Part shown: piece after piece, positions 1 through 8,350 of the stretch
How the letters are laid out: each line of letters begins with the position of its first letter
Position numbering within the stretch: the first letter of the stretch is position 1
DNA from: SIG714 sp964638675
GTDB taxonomy: Bacteria > Bacillota > Clostridia > Oscillospirales > CAG-272
Assembly (NCBI GenBank): GCA_964638675.1
Contig: CAZXAU010000024.1
Coordinates: forward strand, 1 to 29,848
Length of the DNA: 29,848 bases
Direction of reading: 5' to 3'
The notes under the pieces: model-generated
What the model saw: the letters and a program-made list of their open reading frames with translations, nothing else
Told to the model about the DNA's origin: nothing
Databases searched by the model: none
Translations under genes and position numbers: made by a program

Positions 1-54
1 ATCGGCGGCGTATGGTACGAATTCACATCCGAAGGCGTTTGCACAAGCAAATAA
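1..54 (+). CDS. 3' end of an unidentified gene
   Basis: Frame 1 is open from the window edge and ends at TAA (52-54), giving the tail IGGVWYEFTSEGVCTSK. The frame is supported by the strong intrinsic terminator that follows at 114-158. The W-Y-x-F-x(3)-G-V spacing loosely resembles cell-wall/choline-binding repeats, but 17 residues are too few to assign a family, so the product is left unnamed. Confidence 0.5.
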   Translation: MGGVWYEFTSEGVCTSK

Positions 55-113
55 TATATAGTATCCTTCCCATTTGGAAGAGAGAAGAAAGAAAAAAGAA
101 ACTTTAATATAGG

Positions 114-158
114 CTGAGGTGATTTGTTTATGTATGTCACCTCAGTTTGTTTTTTTTA
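114..158 (+). terminator. Intrinsic terminator of the upstream gene
   Basis: CTGAGGTGA (114-122) pairs perfectly with TCACCTCAG (137-145) around a 14-nt loop. The stem is followed by TTTG and a run of eight T. It separates the gene entering the window from the TerB/ATPase unit. Confidence 0.85.
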
Positions 159-257
159 TTTATATCGGTTTATTTTAAGTTGTTCGGCAGGGAAAGTTTG
201 TTTTGTATATAGCGAAGAAAAAATAACAAAACAATTTATTTCGACAGCTTTTTTAGG

Positions 258-286
258 TTGACAAAGATAAAATATCGTGATATAAT
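258..286 (+). promoter_or_regulatory. Consensus sigma-A promoter of the TerB/ATPase unit
   Basis: TTGACA (258-263) and TATAAT (281-286) are both perfect matches, separated by 17 nt. Transcription would start near 293, leaving a leader of about 28 nt. The unit therefore has its own strong housekeeping promoter. Confidence 0.85.
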
Positions 287-320
287 AATACGATAATAAA
301 GAAAGGGGCGTTTAGTTTAA

Positions 321-1877
321 ATGAAAAAGAACGACTTTGATGATATCATATCAGGAATTGACAACCTGTTGCCCAAAAATGTTGTCAAGACTAAAATAAA
401 GAAAACGCCCGATGATAAGAAGAATTCCGCCTTGATCTCAAAGCCCGGTGAATTGCTTTTGCGTAAGGAATTCGGTCAGGGACTTATTAAGTCATTGCAG
501 GTCAGGGCATGGGGAGCGGTTTTCGATTTTTATGACGATTTTCTGAGATTTGCAAAGGCATATCACTCTTTGAAGGGCGAAAAATGCGAATATGTATACT
601 TTTTCTCGTTTACGCCTCAGTACTCGCATATGACCAGAAAGCAGACTCAGTATTATCTTTATTGGCGTGAATGTTTTAAGCAGGGAAATGCCATCAGGGC
701 AGACCTAAGTTATCTTCTTCTTTATGTTTATGAAATAATCAATCTTTCGGGTGAGCTTATTGATCCGCACGATGGTGTGAAGCTTCTTGCGAGACTTTGG
801 AAGGATTACAGGAGCGGTCAGCCTGCTCTTGACAAATATCTTTCTGAGTGGATGGCAGATTATTGCCTTGCTAATTCGGTGGAATGTCCGTTTGATATAA
901 TAATGCCGTTTATGTCCGAAATACTTCGGAAAACTACACTTCCAGAGTTTTATCTGTCATCACTTGACCCTCAATCGGCATATCTTGAATATCTTATTGC
1001 CATGACGGGGAATGATTTCAGAAACGGAAAATATTACAGGTCAAACCCCGAAGCTTTTGAAAAGCATATTTTAGGTGCTATCGGTAATTGCTCATCTTTT
1101 ATGAGACAATCTTCATTCCGCACTGTCAGCGTGATAAGGGATTCATATATCGGTGCACTCTGCCTTTACGGTAACAAACGCAGAATGACTGTCGAATATA
1201 CGCTTATTTCGGAAGAATGCCCGAAGGGAGCAGATGTTCAGAATGCTCTGAAATATGCTGAAAACCTTGTGAGATCGGGTGTCGGAATAAGGAAGTCTTC
1301 TGATGTCGGAAAAATTGATGATGATGTCAGATCGGATATTGATTCTTATTTTTCCGAAAAGATCTCCGATTTTTCAAAGCCTACCGGAGAGCTTGAAAGG
1401 GTTGCAGACAAAAGATATGAACCAAGAGACCACGGCTTTTCAAAGACCGAAGCCGAGAGAATCGAACGTGATTCACGCATTGCGGCAGAGCTTCTTGAGG
1501 GAAGCGATGATATCGAACCATATTCGGACGGTGAAATGCCTGCAGAAAGCTTACACAGCGAGGTCTCATCGGACGAGAGCAAACAGAAAGAGTCTGCGAG
1601 TGCAACCGAGAGCATAGAGGACAGAGAAGCCATAGAACGAGGCGAAAAGCTTTCCGAAGCAGCAAAGCTTGCTCTCGGATATATTTTCAATGGCGAAAGT
1701 GAGCGTTTTGAAAGCTATGTGCTTTCGCTTGGCGGACTTCCCGATGCATTTATCGAGGAGATAAACTATTTTGCATTTCTCTCTATCGGAGATATAGTGG
1801 TTGAGCAGGACGGGGACGGAAAATATGTTGTTGTACGGGATTACGCAGAGGAGGTTGCACAGTGGCTGAAGAAATAA
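321..1877 (+). CDS. TerB_N / TerB_C domain protein
   Basis: 518 aa, apparently cytosolic, with no signal peptide or membrane segment. Residues about 65-220 carry a TerB_N-type domain, seen in the F-x-P-Q-Y-S-x-M-T-x(2)-Q-x(2)-Y-Y-x-Y-W-R segment and then L-S-Y-L-x-L-Y-V-Y-E-I-I-N (97-141). Residues about 330-440 are a charged, Ser/Glu-rich linker of low complexity. Residues about 445-518 match a TerB_C end, with L-P-x(3)-I-E-E-I-N and I-G-D near the C-terminus. From the literature on Ter-related systems, such proteins sit beside ATPases and helicases in stress or phage-response loci. The biochemical activity is not known. The start follows AAAGGGG (302-308), spaced 12 nt, which is rather long. 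The 3' end overlaps the next gene by 16 nt, so the two products are probably translated together and may form a complex. Confidence 0.82.
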   Translation: MKKNDFDDIISGIDNLLPKNVVKTKIKKTPDDKKNSALISKPGELLLRKEFGQGLIKSLQVRAWGAVFDFYDDFLRFAKAYHSLKGEKCEYVYFFSFTPQYSHMTRKQTQYYLYWRECFKQGNAIRADLSYLLLYVYEIINLSGELIDPHDGVKLLARLWKDYRSGQPALDKYLSEWMADYCLANSVECPFDIIMPFMSEILRKTTLPEFYLSSLDPQSAYLEYLIAMTGNDFRNGKYYRSNPEAFEKHILGAIGNCSSFMRQSSFRTVSVIRDSYIGALCLYGNKRRMTVEYTLISEECPKGADVQNALKYAENLVRSGVGIRKSSDVGKIDDDVRSDIDSYFSEKISDFSKPTGELERVADKRYEPRDHGFSKTEAERIERDSRIAAELLEGSDDIEPYSDGEMPAESLHSEVSSDESKQKESASATESIEDREAIERGEKLSEAAKLALGYIFNGESERFESYVLSLGGLPDAFIEEINYFAFLSIGDIVVEQDGDGKYVVVRDYAEEVAQWLKK

Positions 1878-3187
1878 AAATACCCAAGCGTATATTGGGT
1901 CTGATCCTTTCATCTGTCGGGGCGGGAATTGTTCCGAGAGTCGGTGCATCTTATATTGCCATCGGCAGAACAGATGAGATTTCATCACTTGTCAGGGATC
2001 TTGAATTCACCGCACAGGGCGGCGGTTGTATGCGTTTTATAATCGGAAAATACGGAAGCGGAAAGAGCTTTCTGCTTACACTTATGCGCAGTTATGCAAC
2101 CGAACACAACTTTGTCACCGCCGATGCCGACCTGTCGCCCGAAAGAAAGCTTTGCGGCAGCGGCTCATCGGGAGTTGCGACATACCGTGAGCTTATGAAG
2201 AATCTTTCTATCAAAACCGCGCCTGAGGGAGGAGCACTCGGTCAGATTCTTTCCAAATGGTTTTCATCTTTATCAATGACGATTGCATCGAGGGGAATCG
2301 AACCGAACAGTGAAGAATTTGAAAATGCCCTTCGTGCCGAGGTCTTTAGTGTTTGCAGAGATTTTGAAGGATATGTCGGGGGATTTGATTTTGCACTTGT
2401 TCTTTCAAGCTATCACTCCGCTATACGAAGCTCGGACGAGCCTAAAAAATCGGACTGCATGAGGTGGTTTCGCGGTGAATACACCACAAGGACTGCCGCC
2501 AAAACAGCACTCAAGGTCAGTGATATTATAGATGACGACAACTGGTACGATTATATCAAGCTCTGGACAGCCTTTTTCAGAAAGATCGGATATGCCGGGT
2601 TCTGCGTCTTCATTGATGAATGCGTGAACCTTTATAAAATATCGAACAGGATCTCAAGAGAAAAGAATTATGAAAAAATTCTCTCGATGTTCAATGATTC
2701 GCTCGGGGGACGTTCTCCCGGTCTTGCCCTATTTTTCGGGGGTACGCCGCAGTTTCTTGAGGACGGAAGGCGTGGACTCTATTCATATGAGGCACTTCGT
2801 TCACGTCTTTGCGACGGACGGTATTCATCGGGTGAATATGTAAATATGATGGGGCCGATCATACGCTTGCGCAGGATGTCGGACAATGAACTGCTCGCAC
2901 TTGTCAGGAGGATCACCATACTGCACGGTCAGTATTATGCCTACACTCCGAGGGTGAGTGATGATGAAATGGAGTATTTCGTCAGACTTTGCCTTGAGCG
3001 TGCCGGTGCGGACTCGATGATAACTCCGCGTGAAATGATCAGGGAATATATATCGGTACTCGATATCCTCTATCAGAATCCCTCGTCTACATTTACGGGG
3101 ATCGTCGGAGATGACGGCAAATCGCTGAAGCTCTCTTCGGATAAGCCGGATGATGAGATAATATTCGAGGATTTTGACGATATTTAA
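1862..3187 (+). CDS. BrxD-like (DUF2791) P-loop ATPase
   Basis: 441 aa starting at GTG, preceded by AGGAGG inside the end of the TerB gene. The N-terminus has the typical layout of BREX BrxD/DUF2791 ATPases: a short helix, I-V-P-R-x-G, then I-x-x-G-R-x-x-E-I, then Walker A GKYGSGKS at 62-69. A hydrophobic strand ending in FIDE (250-253) is Walker B. The FFGGTPQF segment (291-298) and an R-S-R-L (313-316) are in place for sensor and arginine-finger functions. The protein should bind and hydrolyse ATP, probably as an AAA-like oligomer. In BREX type II/III and related clusters BrxD travels with a large helicase (BrxHI). Here no helicase follows; alaS lies 74 nt downstream. The family call is from motif recall and not a search. 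Confidence 0.8.
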   Translation: MAEEIKIPKRILGLILSSVGAGIVPRVGASYIAIGRTDEISSLVRDLEFTAQGGGCMRFIIGKYGSGKSFLLTLMRSYATEHNFVTADADLSPERKLCGSGSSGVATYRELMKNLSIKTAPEGGALGQILSKWFSSLSMTIASRGIEPNSEEFENALRAEVFSVCRDFEGYVGGFDFALVLSSYHSAIRSSDEPKKSDCMRWFRGEYTTRTAAKTALKVSDIIDDDNWYDYIKLWTAFFRKIGYAGFCVFIDECVNLYKISNRISREKNYEKILSMFNDSLGGRSPGLALFFGGTPQFLEDGRRGLYSYEALRSRLCDGRYSSGEYVNMMGPIIRLRRMSDNELLALVRRITILHGQYYAYTPRVSDDEMEYFVRLCLERAGADSMITPREMIREYISVLDILYQNPSSTFTGIVGDDGKSLKLSSDKPDDEIIFEDFDDI

Positions 3188-3261
3188 TACTCAGATAATT
3201 CATTATTTATTATATAAAAAAACAGTTTTACTTCTAAAGAAAACGAAAGGATACAAAAGCT

Positions 3262-5880
3262 ATGGAATGGATGGGAGTTAATGAGCTCCGTGACAGTTAT
3301 CTGTCATTTTATGAAAGCAAAGGACATTTAAGACATAAGAGTTACCCACTTGTACCTCAGGGGGATAAATCGCTTCTTCTTATAAATGCAGGAATGTCTC
3401 CGCTCAAAAAGTATTTTACGGGAGAGATCGAGCCTCCCCGTCACAGAATGACGACATGTCAGAAGTGCATAAGAACGCCCGATATCGACAGGGTGGGAAT
3501 TACGGCACGGCACGGCACATTTTTTGAAATGCTCGGAAATTTCTCATTTGGTGACTATTTCAAGGAAGACGCCATCACATGGGCATGGGAATTCATTACA
3601 CAGGTTATAAAGCTGCCTGAGGATAAGCTTTGGGCTACCATATATCTTGACGATGATGAAGCGCATGATCTCTGGATAAAGAAGACCGGAATTCCCGATG
3701 AGAGAATTGTCCGTCTCGGAAAAGAAGACAACTTCTGGGAACACGGTTCGGGACCCTGCGGACCTTGCTCAGAGATATATTTTGACCGCGGAAGCGAGTA
3801 CGGATGCGGAAAACCCGACTGCAAGCCGGGCTGTGACTGCGATCGATATATGGAATTCTGGAATCTCGTTTTCACGCAGTTTGATTCGGACGGAAAAGGA
3901 ACTTATACAAGACTTGCTAACCCCAATATCGATACAGGAATGGGTCTTGAGCGTCTTGCCTGCATTGTACAGGGTGTCAACAACCTTTTTGAGGTCGACA
4001 CTGTCAGAAATATAATGAAAGCTATCAGTGATGTGGCATGCGTTCATTACGGGGATGATCCGAAATCGGATATTTCTCTGCGTGTTATCACCGACCATAT
4101 CCGCTCAACTACATTTATGGTGTGTGACGGTGTTGTTCCCTCAAACGAGGGACGTGGATATGTTCTTCGCCGTCTGCTTCGCCGTGCAGCAAGACACGGA
4201 AGAATGCTCGGCATAAAGGGAACATTCCTTCATGATATTGTAGAAGTAGTTGCAAGAGAAAACTACAGCGAATATCCCGAGCTTACCGAAAAGCTTGATT
4301 ATATAAAGAGAATAATCAAGACAGAGGAAGAGCGTTTTGCATCAACAATTGATTCGGGACTTTCGATATTGACTGGACTTTGTGACAAGGCAAACGAAGA
4401 GGGAAAGAGTGTTATATCCGGCGAGGATACATTTAAGCTGTACGATACATTCGGTTTCCCGATCGATCTGACAAAAGAGATCGTTGCCGAAAAAGGATTA
4501 ACGGTCGATGAGGACGGATTCACTGCCCTTATGAAGGAGCAGCGAGCGAGGGCGAGAGCTGCAAGAGCCGATATATCGGGCTGGAGCGAGAATTCACGTT
4601 CACTTCTCTCTGATTTCCAGAAAACCGAATTTGTCGGATATACCGAAAACAGCCTGAAATGCCGTATTCTCGGAATAATCTCGGACGGCATGGAGCTGGA
4701 ATCGGCAAACGAGGGCGATTTCACTCTCATTCTGGACAGAACTCCTTTCTATGCGGAAAGCGGCGGACAGGTCGGAGATACGGGTGTCATTACATCGGAC
4801 GGCCTTTCAATAAGTGTAAGCGATGTGAAGAAGAAAGAAGGAGTGTTCCTTCACTTCTGTACTTTGACATCGGGAATCGTCAAGGTCGGCGATGAAGTGC
4901 TTGCATCGATCGATGTCTCCAGAAGATGCAAGATTGCAAGAAATCACTCTGCGTGTCATATGCTTCAGGCGGCACTGCGTCAGGTTCTTGGTGTTCATGT
5001 CGAGCAGGCAGGATCGTATGTAGATGAATACAGAACAAGATTCGATTTTTCACACTATGCGGCACTGACAGATGAAGAGATTGCAAAGGTTGAGCAGATC
5101 GTGAACGATGCAATTCAGGCAGGATATCCGATAGTTACCGATGAGACCGATATTGAAAGTGCAAGAAAAGCAGGAGCTATGGCACTCTTCGGAGAAAAAT
5201 ACGGAAAGGTCGTACGTCTTGTCAGAATGGGCGATTTCTCCAAGGAGCTTTGCGGAGGAACTCATACAGACAACACAGCCAAGATCGGACTTTTCAAAAT
5301 TGTTTCTGAAAGCTCTGTAGCCGCAGGTGTTCGCCGTGTCGAGGCGGCAAGCGGCAGTGAAATACTCAAGCTTCTTGAAGAAAAAGAGAAGCTCATTTCC
5401 GACACAGCCAAAGAGATGAAGGCGGCAAACCCTGCCGACATTGCAAAGAAAGCGGCAAGTATGCAGCTCGAGATAAAAAATGCAAAATCGGAGATAGAAT
5501 CGCTCGAAGCTAAGATAGCGAACTCCAAGCTCTCCGCAATCAAGGAGAGTGCGAGAAAGATCGGAGATATCACTCTGATCTGTGCCCGACTTGACGGAAT
5601 TGCAGTTGATGCGGCAAGGGGACTTTGCGATGAGATCAAGACATCCGATCTTTCAAGTGTATCTGCGCTTTTCGCTGTCAATGACGGAAAGCTTAATATA
5701 GTTGTTTCCTGCGGAAAGGATGCCGTTGCAAAGGGAATGAATGCCGGAAAGATAGTCAAAACGCTTGCCACGATCTGCGGCGGCGGAGGCGGCGGAAGAC
5801 CCGACAGTGCAACTGCAGGAGGAAGAGATATTTCCAAGATCGATGAGGCAATAAAGGCACTTGACTCACTTATTGTTTGA
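3262..5880 (+). CDS. alaS: Alanyl-tRNA synthetase
   Basis: 872 aa, full length for bacterial AlaRS. It charges tRNA-Ala with alanine and clears mischarged Ser/Gly. The N-terminal class II core is recognisable from Q-K-C-I-R followed by G-x-T-A-R-H-x-T-F-F-E-M-L-G-N-F-S-F-G-D (about 73-99) and G-M-G-L-E-R. A Cys-rich insert (YGCGKPDCKPGCDC) sits in the catalytic half. The editing domain has H562-x3-H566 and C664-G-G-T-H668, matching the zinc-binding set of the E. coli enzyme. A coiled-coil segment (about 705-760) leads to the DHHA1/C-Ala tail with its Gly-rich CGGGGGGRPDSA. The start follows AAAGGA at about 10 nt. No T-box is seen in the 74-nt upstream gap. hprK follows after 15 nt, so the two are probably cotranscribed. 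Confidence 0.97.
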   Translation: MEWMGVNELRDSYLSFYESKGHLRHKSYPLVPQGDKSLLLINAGMSPLKKYFTGEIEPPRHRMTTCQKCIRTPDIDRVGITARHGTFFEMLGNFSFGDYFKEDAITWAWEFITQVIKLPEDKLWATIYLDDDEAHDLWIKKTGIPDERIVRLGKEDNFWEHGSGPCGPCSEIYFDRGSEYGCGKPDCKPGCDCDRYMEFWNLVFTQFDSDGKGTYTRLANPNIDTGMGLERLACIVQGVNNLFEVDTVRNIMKAISDVACVHYGDDPKSDISLRVITDHIRSTTFMVCDGVVPSNEGRGYVLRRLLRRAARHGRMLGIKGTFLHDIVEVVARENYSEYPELTEKLDYIKRIIKTEEERFASTIDSGLSILTGLCDKANEEGKSVISGEDTFKLYDTFGFPIDLTKEIVAEKGLTVDEDGFTALMKEQRARARAARADISGWSENSRSLLSDFQKTEFVGYTENSLKCRILGIISDGMELESANEGDFTLILDRTPFYAESGGQVGDTGVITSDGLSISVSDVKKKEGVFLHFCTLTSGIVKVGDEVLASIDVSRRCKIARNHSACHMLQAALRQVLGVHVEQAGSYVDEYRTRFDFSHYAALTDEEIAKVEQIVNDAIQAGYPIVTDETDIESARKAGAMALFGEKYGKVVRLVRMGDFSKELCGGTHTDNTAKIGLFKIVSESSVAAGVRRVEAASGSEILKLLEEKEKLISDTAKEMKAANPADIAKKAASMQLEIKNAKSEIESLEAKIANSKLSAIKESARKIGDITLICARLDGIAVDAARGLCDEIKTSDLSSVSALFAVNDGKLNIVVSCGKDAVAKGMNAGKIVKTLATICGGGGGGRPDSATAGGRDISKIDEAIKALDSLIV

Positions 5881-5895
5881 AAATGAGGTGTCGCC

Positions 5896-6864
5896 GTGGA
5901 AGAGAAAAAATCGACCGATAAGTCGGAAAAGAGAAAATCTGTCAGACTGTCAAAGGTGATTTCCGATCTGAAGCTCGAAACGTTGTACATTCCGGAAAAC
6001 ACCGAGCCGTTGATATACAGATCTGAGATCAACCGTCCTGCATTCGCACTTACAGGATTCTTTGACGATTTTGAAGAGGAACGGATGCAGCTCATCGGAA
6101 ACGCCGAGTTTTCATATCTCAGCACTCAGACTCACGATGTCAGGGAAAAAAAGATTGCCGATTTTATGGCTCTTTGTCCTGCGGCTGTAGTATTTACGAC
6201 CGGGCTTGAAGTATATCCCGAAATCATAACATATGCCCAAAAGTACGGCATACCGGTTCTCCGAACATCGCAGACAACATCAGCATTCATGGCGATCCTG
6301 ATTGCATATCTTCAGGTATGCCTTGCACCGAGCATTACCCGTCATGGGGTTCTTGTTGAGCTTTACGGAGAGGGAGTTCTAATCATCGGCGAGAGCGGAA
6401 TAGGCAAGAGTGAAACGGCAATTGAGCTTGTCAAGCGTGGTCATCGGCTTATTGCCGATGATGCCGTAGAAATAATGAAGATGTCTTCAAAAACTCTTGT
6501 CGGTAAATCTCCAGAGCTTATAAAATATTATGCTGAGCTTCGGGGAATCGGAGTTGTCGATATCAGGCGTACATTCGGTATGGGTGCTGTAAACGATACC
6601 CAGAAGATCGATATGGTCGTCAGTCTTGAAACATGGGATCCCAATAAGTTTTATGACCGCATAGGCATCGAAAAGGAAGAGATCGAAATTCTCGGGATCA
6701 ATCTGCCCAAGGTCACAATTCCGGTAAGCCCCGGTCGAAACCTGTCAATTATTATTGAAATTGCCGCCATGACTAACCGTGAGAAGAAAATGGGTTACAA
6801 TACAGCCGAAGAATTCTTTAAACGTACTGTCGATCAGGCGAACGGTGCTAAATTTGACGACTGA
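5896..6864 (+). CDS. hprK: HPr kinase/phosphorylase
   Basis: 322 aa, slightly longer than typical HprK because of a Lys/Glu/Ser-rich N-terminal extension (1-18). It phosphorylates and dephosphorylates Ser46 of HPr/Crh and so controls carbon catabolite repression in Firmicutes. Walker A is GESGIGKSE (165-173). H150, just ahead in SITRHG, and D188-D189 in LIADDA are the expected catalytic neighbourhood. The HprK signature ELRGIGVVDIRRTFG covers 214-228. The start is GTG, chosen because GAGGTG (5885-5890) lies 5 nt upstream. The gene lies 15 nt behind alaS and ends at a strong hairpin. Confidence 0.95.
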   Translation: MEEKKSTDKSEKRKSVRLSKVISDLKLETLYIPENTEPLIYRSEINRPAFALTGFFDDFEEERMQLIGNAEFSYLSTQTHDVREKKIADFMALCPAAVVFTTGLEVYPEIITYAQKYGIPVLRTSQTTSAFMAILIAYLQVCLAPSITRHGVLVELYGEGVLIIGESGIGKSETAIELVKRGHRLIADDAVEIMKMSSKTLVGKSPELIKYYAELRGIGVVDIRRTFGMGAVNDTQKIDMVVSLETWDPNKFYDRIGIEKEEIEILGINLPKVTIPVSPGRNLSIIIEIAAMTNREKKMGYNTAEEFFKRTVDQANGAKFDD

Positions 6865-6890
6865 CCGAATGAATCAGCTTACATAAAATA

Positions 6891-6922
6891 TCGGGGGAGC
6901 TTTCTGAAGAAAGCTCCCCCGA
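6891..6922. terminator. 14-bp perfect hairpin between convergent hprK and isocitrate dehydrogenase genes
   Basis: TCGGGGGAGCTTTC (6891-6904) pairs perfectly with GAAAGCTCCCCCGA (6909-6922) around a TGAA loop. The + strand continues AATTAATTC and the - strand TATTTTATG, so neither side has a long U-run. The position between two convergent transcripts suggests a bidirectional terminator. Confidence 0.7.
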
Positions 6923-7030
6923 ATTAATTCAAAGGCTTTATTGAAAGTGAAGTCACGGGTTTTTGCATCAGAATCATGCAAGACTCATTTGTAACATAGT
7001 ATCAGTACGGAAATATATCCATAATTATGT

Positions 7031-8197
7031 TTATTTTTGATCTTTCAGTATATTCAGCAGATAATCGGTGAATTCAGCAGCACTTGCACCGTTTTTATCG
7101 CCTGTGACGGCAAGCTTTCTTTCGCTGTCAATGCACGTGTGCATGCATATATAAAGAGCATTTGAAAGGGAGTCTGCCTTGTCGGTATAGCCTATATGGC
7201 GAAGGAGCATTTCAAGTGCACGAAGGATGCTTGACGGGTTGGCGTAGTCACCGAGTCCCTGCTCTATCATTCTCGGCGCCGAACCGTGTATTGCTTCAAA
7301 CATGGCATATCGGTCACCTATATTTGCACTTCCTGCCGTGCCGACACCACCCTGGATCTGTGCGGCTTCGTCGGTGATGATGTCTCCGTAAAGATTGGGA
7401 AGAATGAAAACCTCGAATCGATTTCTGATATCCTTGTTTACAAGGTTTGCCGACATAATATCGATATACCAGTCTTCAACGATCATTTCGGGATAGTCCT
7501 TTGCGACTTCATGGCATATTTGCGAAAACAATCCATCGGTTTTTTTCATTATGTTTGCTTTGGTGACTATAGAGATATTTCTCTTTCCGTTCTTTCTTGC
7601 GTACTCAAAGGCCGCCCGTGCAATTCTTTCACTGCCCAGATAGGTCGTAACCTTGAAATCGAATGCAAGTTTTCCCGGAATTTCAACACCGCAGCTTCCT
7701 AAAATATACTCTCCTTCGGTGTTCTCTCTGAAGAATATCCAATCGATTCCTTCATCCGGAATTGACACCGGGCGTATATTGGCATACAGATCAAGCTCAC
7801 GCCGCAGTGCAACATTGGCACTCTCAAGAGATCCCCCTTTTGGTGTCGTGCATGGACCCTTGAGCAGAACATCGCACTGTTTGATCTCGCTGAGTGTTTG
7901 TTCGGGAACCGCTCTTCCTTCCTTCAATCTGTTTTCGATCGTCAGACCCTCGATTTTTTTTATTTTGATCTTTCCCGATGCAATCTCGGAATCAAGCAGA
8001 TAGTTTGCAACCTGCAAAGCACTTTGCATTATAATTTTTCCGATGCCGTCACCGTCACAGACACCTATAGTTATCGACTCACACTTGGAAAAATCTTTTT
8101 TTGTGTTGCTTTTTTCCATCTCTTCACAGCGTGAGAGCTGATTATCAAGAAGGGCTCTGAATTGCTCAAGTAAATATTCTGTATTGACATTTGTCAT
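7031..8197 (-). CDS. icd: Isocitrate/isopropylmalate-family dehydrogenase, probably isocitrate dehydrogenase
   Basis: 388 aa from the chosen start. It should oxidatively decarboxylate isocitrate to 2-oxoglutarate. The substrate site is visible as S123-x3-N127-x3-R131 with YANIRPV (139-144), then FFRENTEGEY (155-164), K213 in the VTKAN segment, and the metal-binding Asp residues in LYGDIITDEAAQ (269-280). The dinucleotide loop HGSAPRM (304-310) lacks the usual Lys-Tyr of NADP enzymes, so NAD use is possible but unproven. The ATG at 8197 is preferred over one four codons earlier (8209) because GGAG lies 6-7 nt before it, while the upstream ATG has no clear site. Clustering with citrate synthase and aconitase argues for isocitrate over isopropylmalate; no leuCD is present. 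Confidence 0.85.
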   Translation of the reverse strand: MTNVNTEYLLEQFRALLDNQLSRCEEMEKSNTKKDFSKCESITIGVCDGDGIGKIIMQSALQVANYLLDSEIASGKIKIKKIEGLTIENRLKEGRAVPEQTLSEIKQCDVLLKGPCTTPKGGSLESANVALRRELDLYANIRPVSIPDEGIDWIFFRENTEGEYILGSCGVEIPGKLAFDFKVTTYLGSERIARAAFEYARKNGKRNISIVTKANIMKKTDGLFSQICHEVAKDYPEMIVEDWYIDIMSANLVNKDIRNRFEVFILPNLYGDIITDEAAQIQGGVGTAGSANIGDRYAMFEAIHGSAPRMIEQGLGDYANPSSILRALEMLLRHIGYTDKADSLSNALYICMHTCIDSERKLAVTGDKNGASAAEFTDYLLNILKDQK

Positions 8198-8241
8198 GTA
8201 AATCTCCATTCCGCCGTCTTGCTACGGCACAAAAAGTTATG

Positions 8242-8296
8242 AAATTCTCCTTAAAATTGGGCAGATCCGGGCAGATCCCATTTTTAAGGAGAATTT
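8242..8296. repeat. Long inverted repeat with an internal tandem decamer, between acn and icd
   Basis: Arms of 20 nt at 8242-8261 and 8277-8296 are complementary except for one position. The 15-nt loop makes an in-tandem GGGCAGATCC copy pair (8259-8268 and 8269-8278). Each arm contains TTAAGGAGAATTT in one orientation, which looks like a ribosome binding site, but no start codon for a known gene follows. In the operon transcript it would fold into a strong hairpin with no U-run after it. It could protect or process the mRNA and set acn/icd ratios, or be a small mobile repeat. Confidence 0.75.
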
Positions 8297-8350
8297 GTGC
8301 GTGAAACAGATCTGCGTTGGCATCGGATGAACTATACTGCCTTATCTGAT

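Noticed and set aside
3188..3261. Possible tRNA-Ala T-box before alaS
   Set aside because: The gap is only 74 nt, too short, and has no T-box core or terminator.
5262..6125. 287-codon minus-strand frame across the end of alaS and the start of hprK
   Set aside because: Ser/Ala/Phe-rich shadow of two well-supported genes, with no plausible start site.
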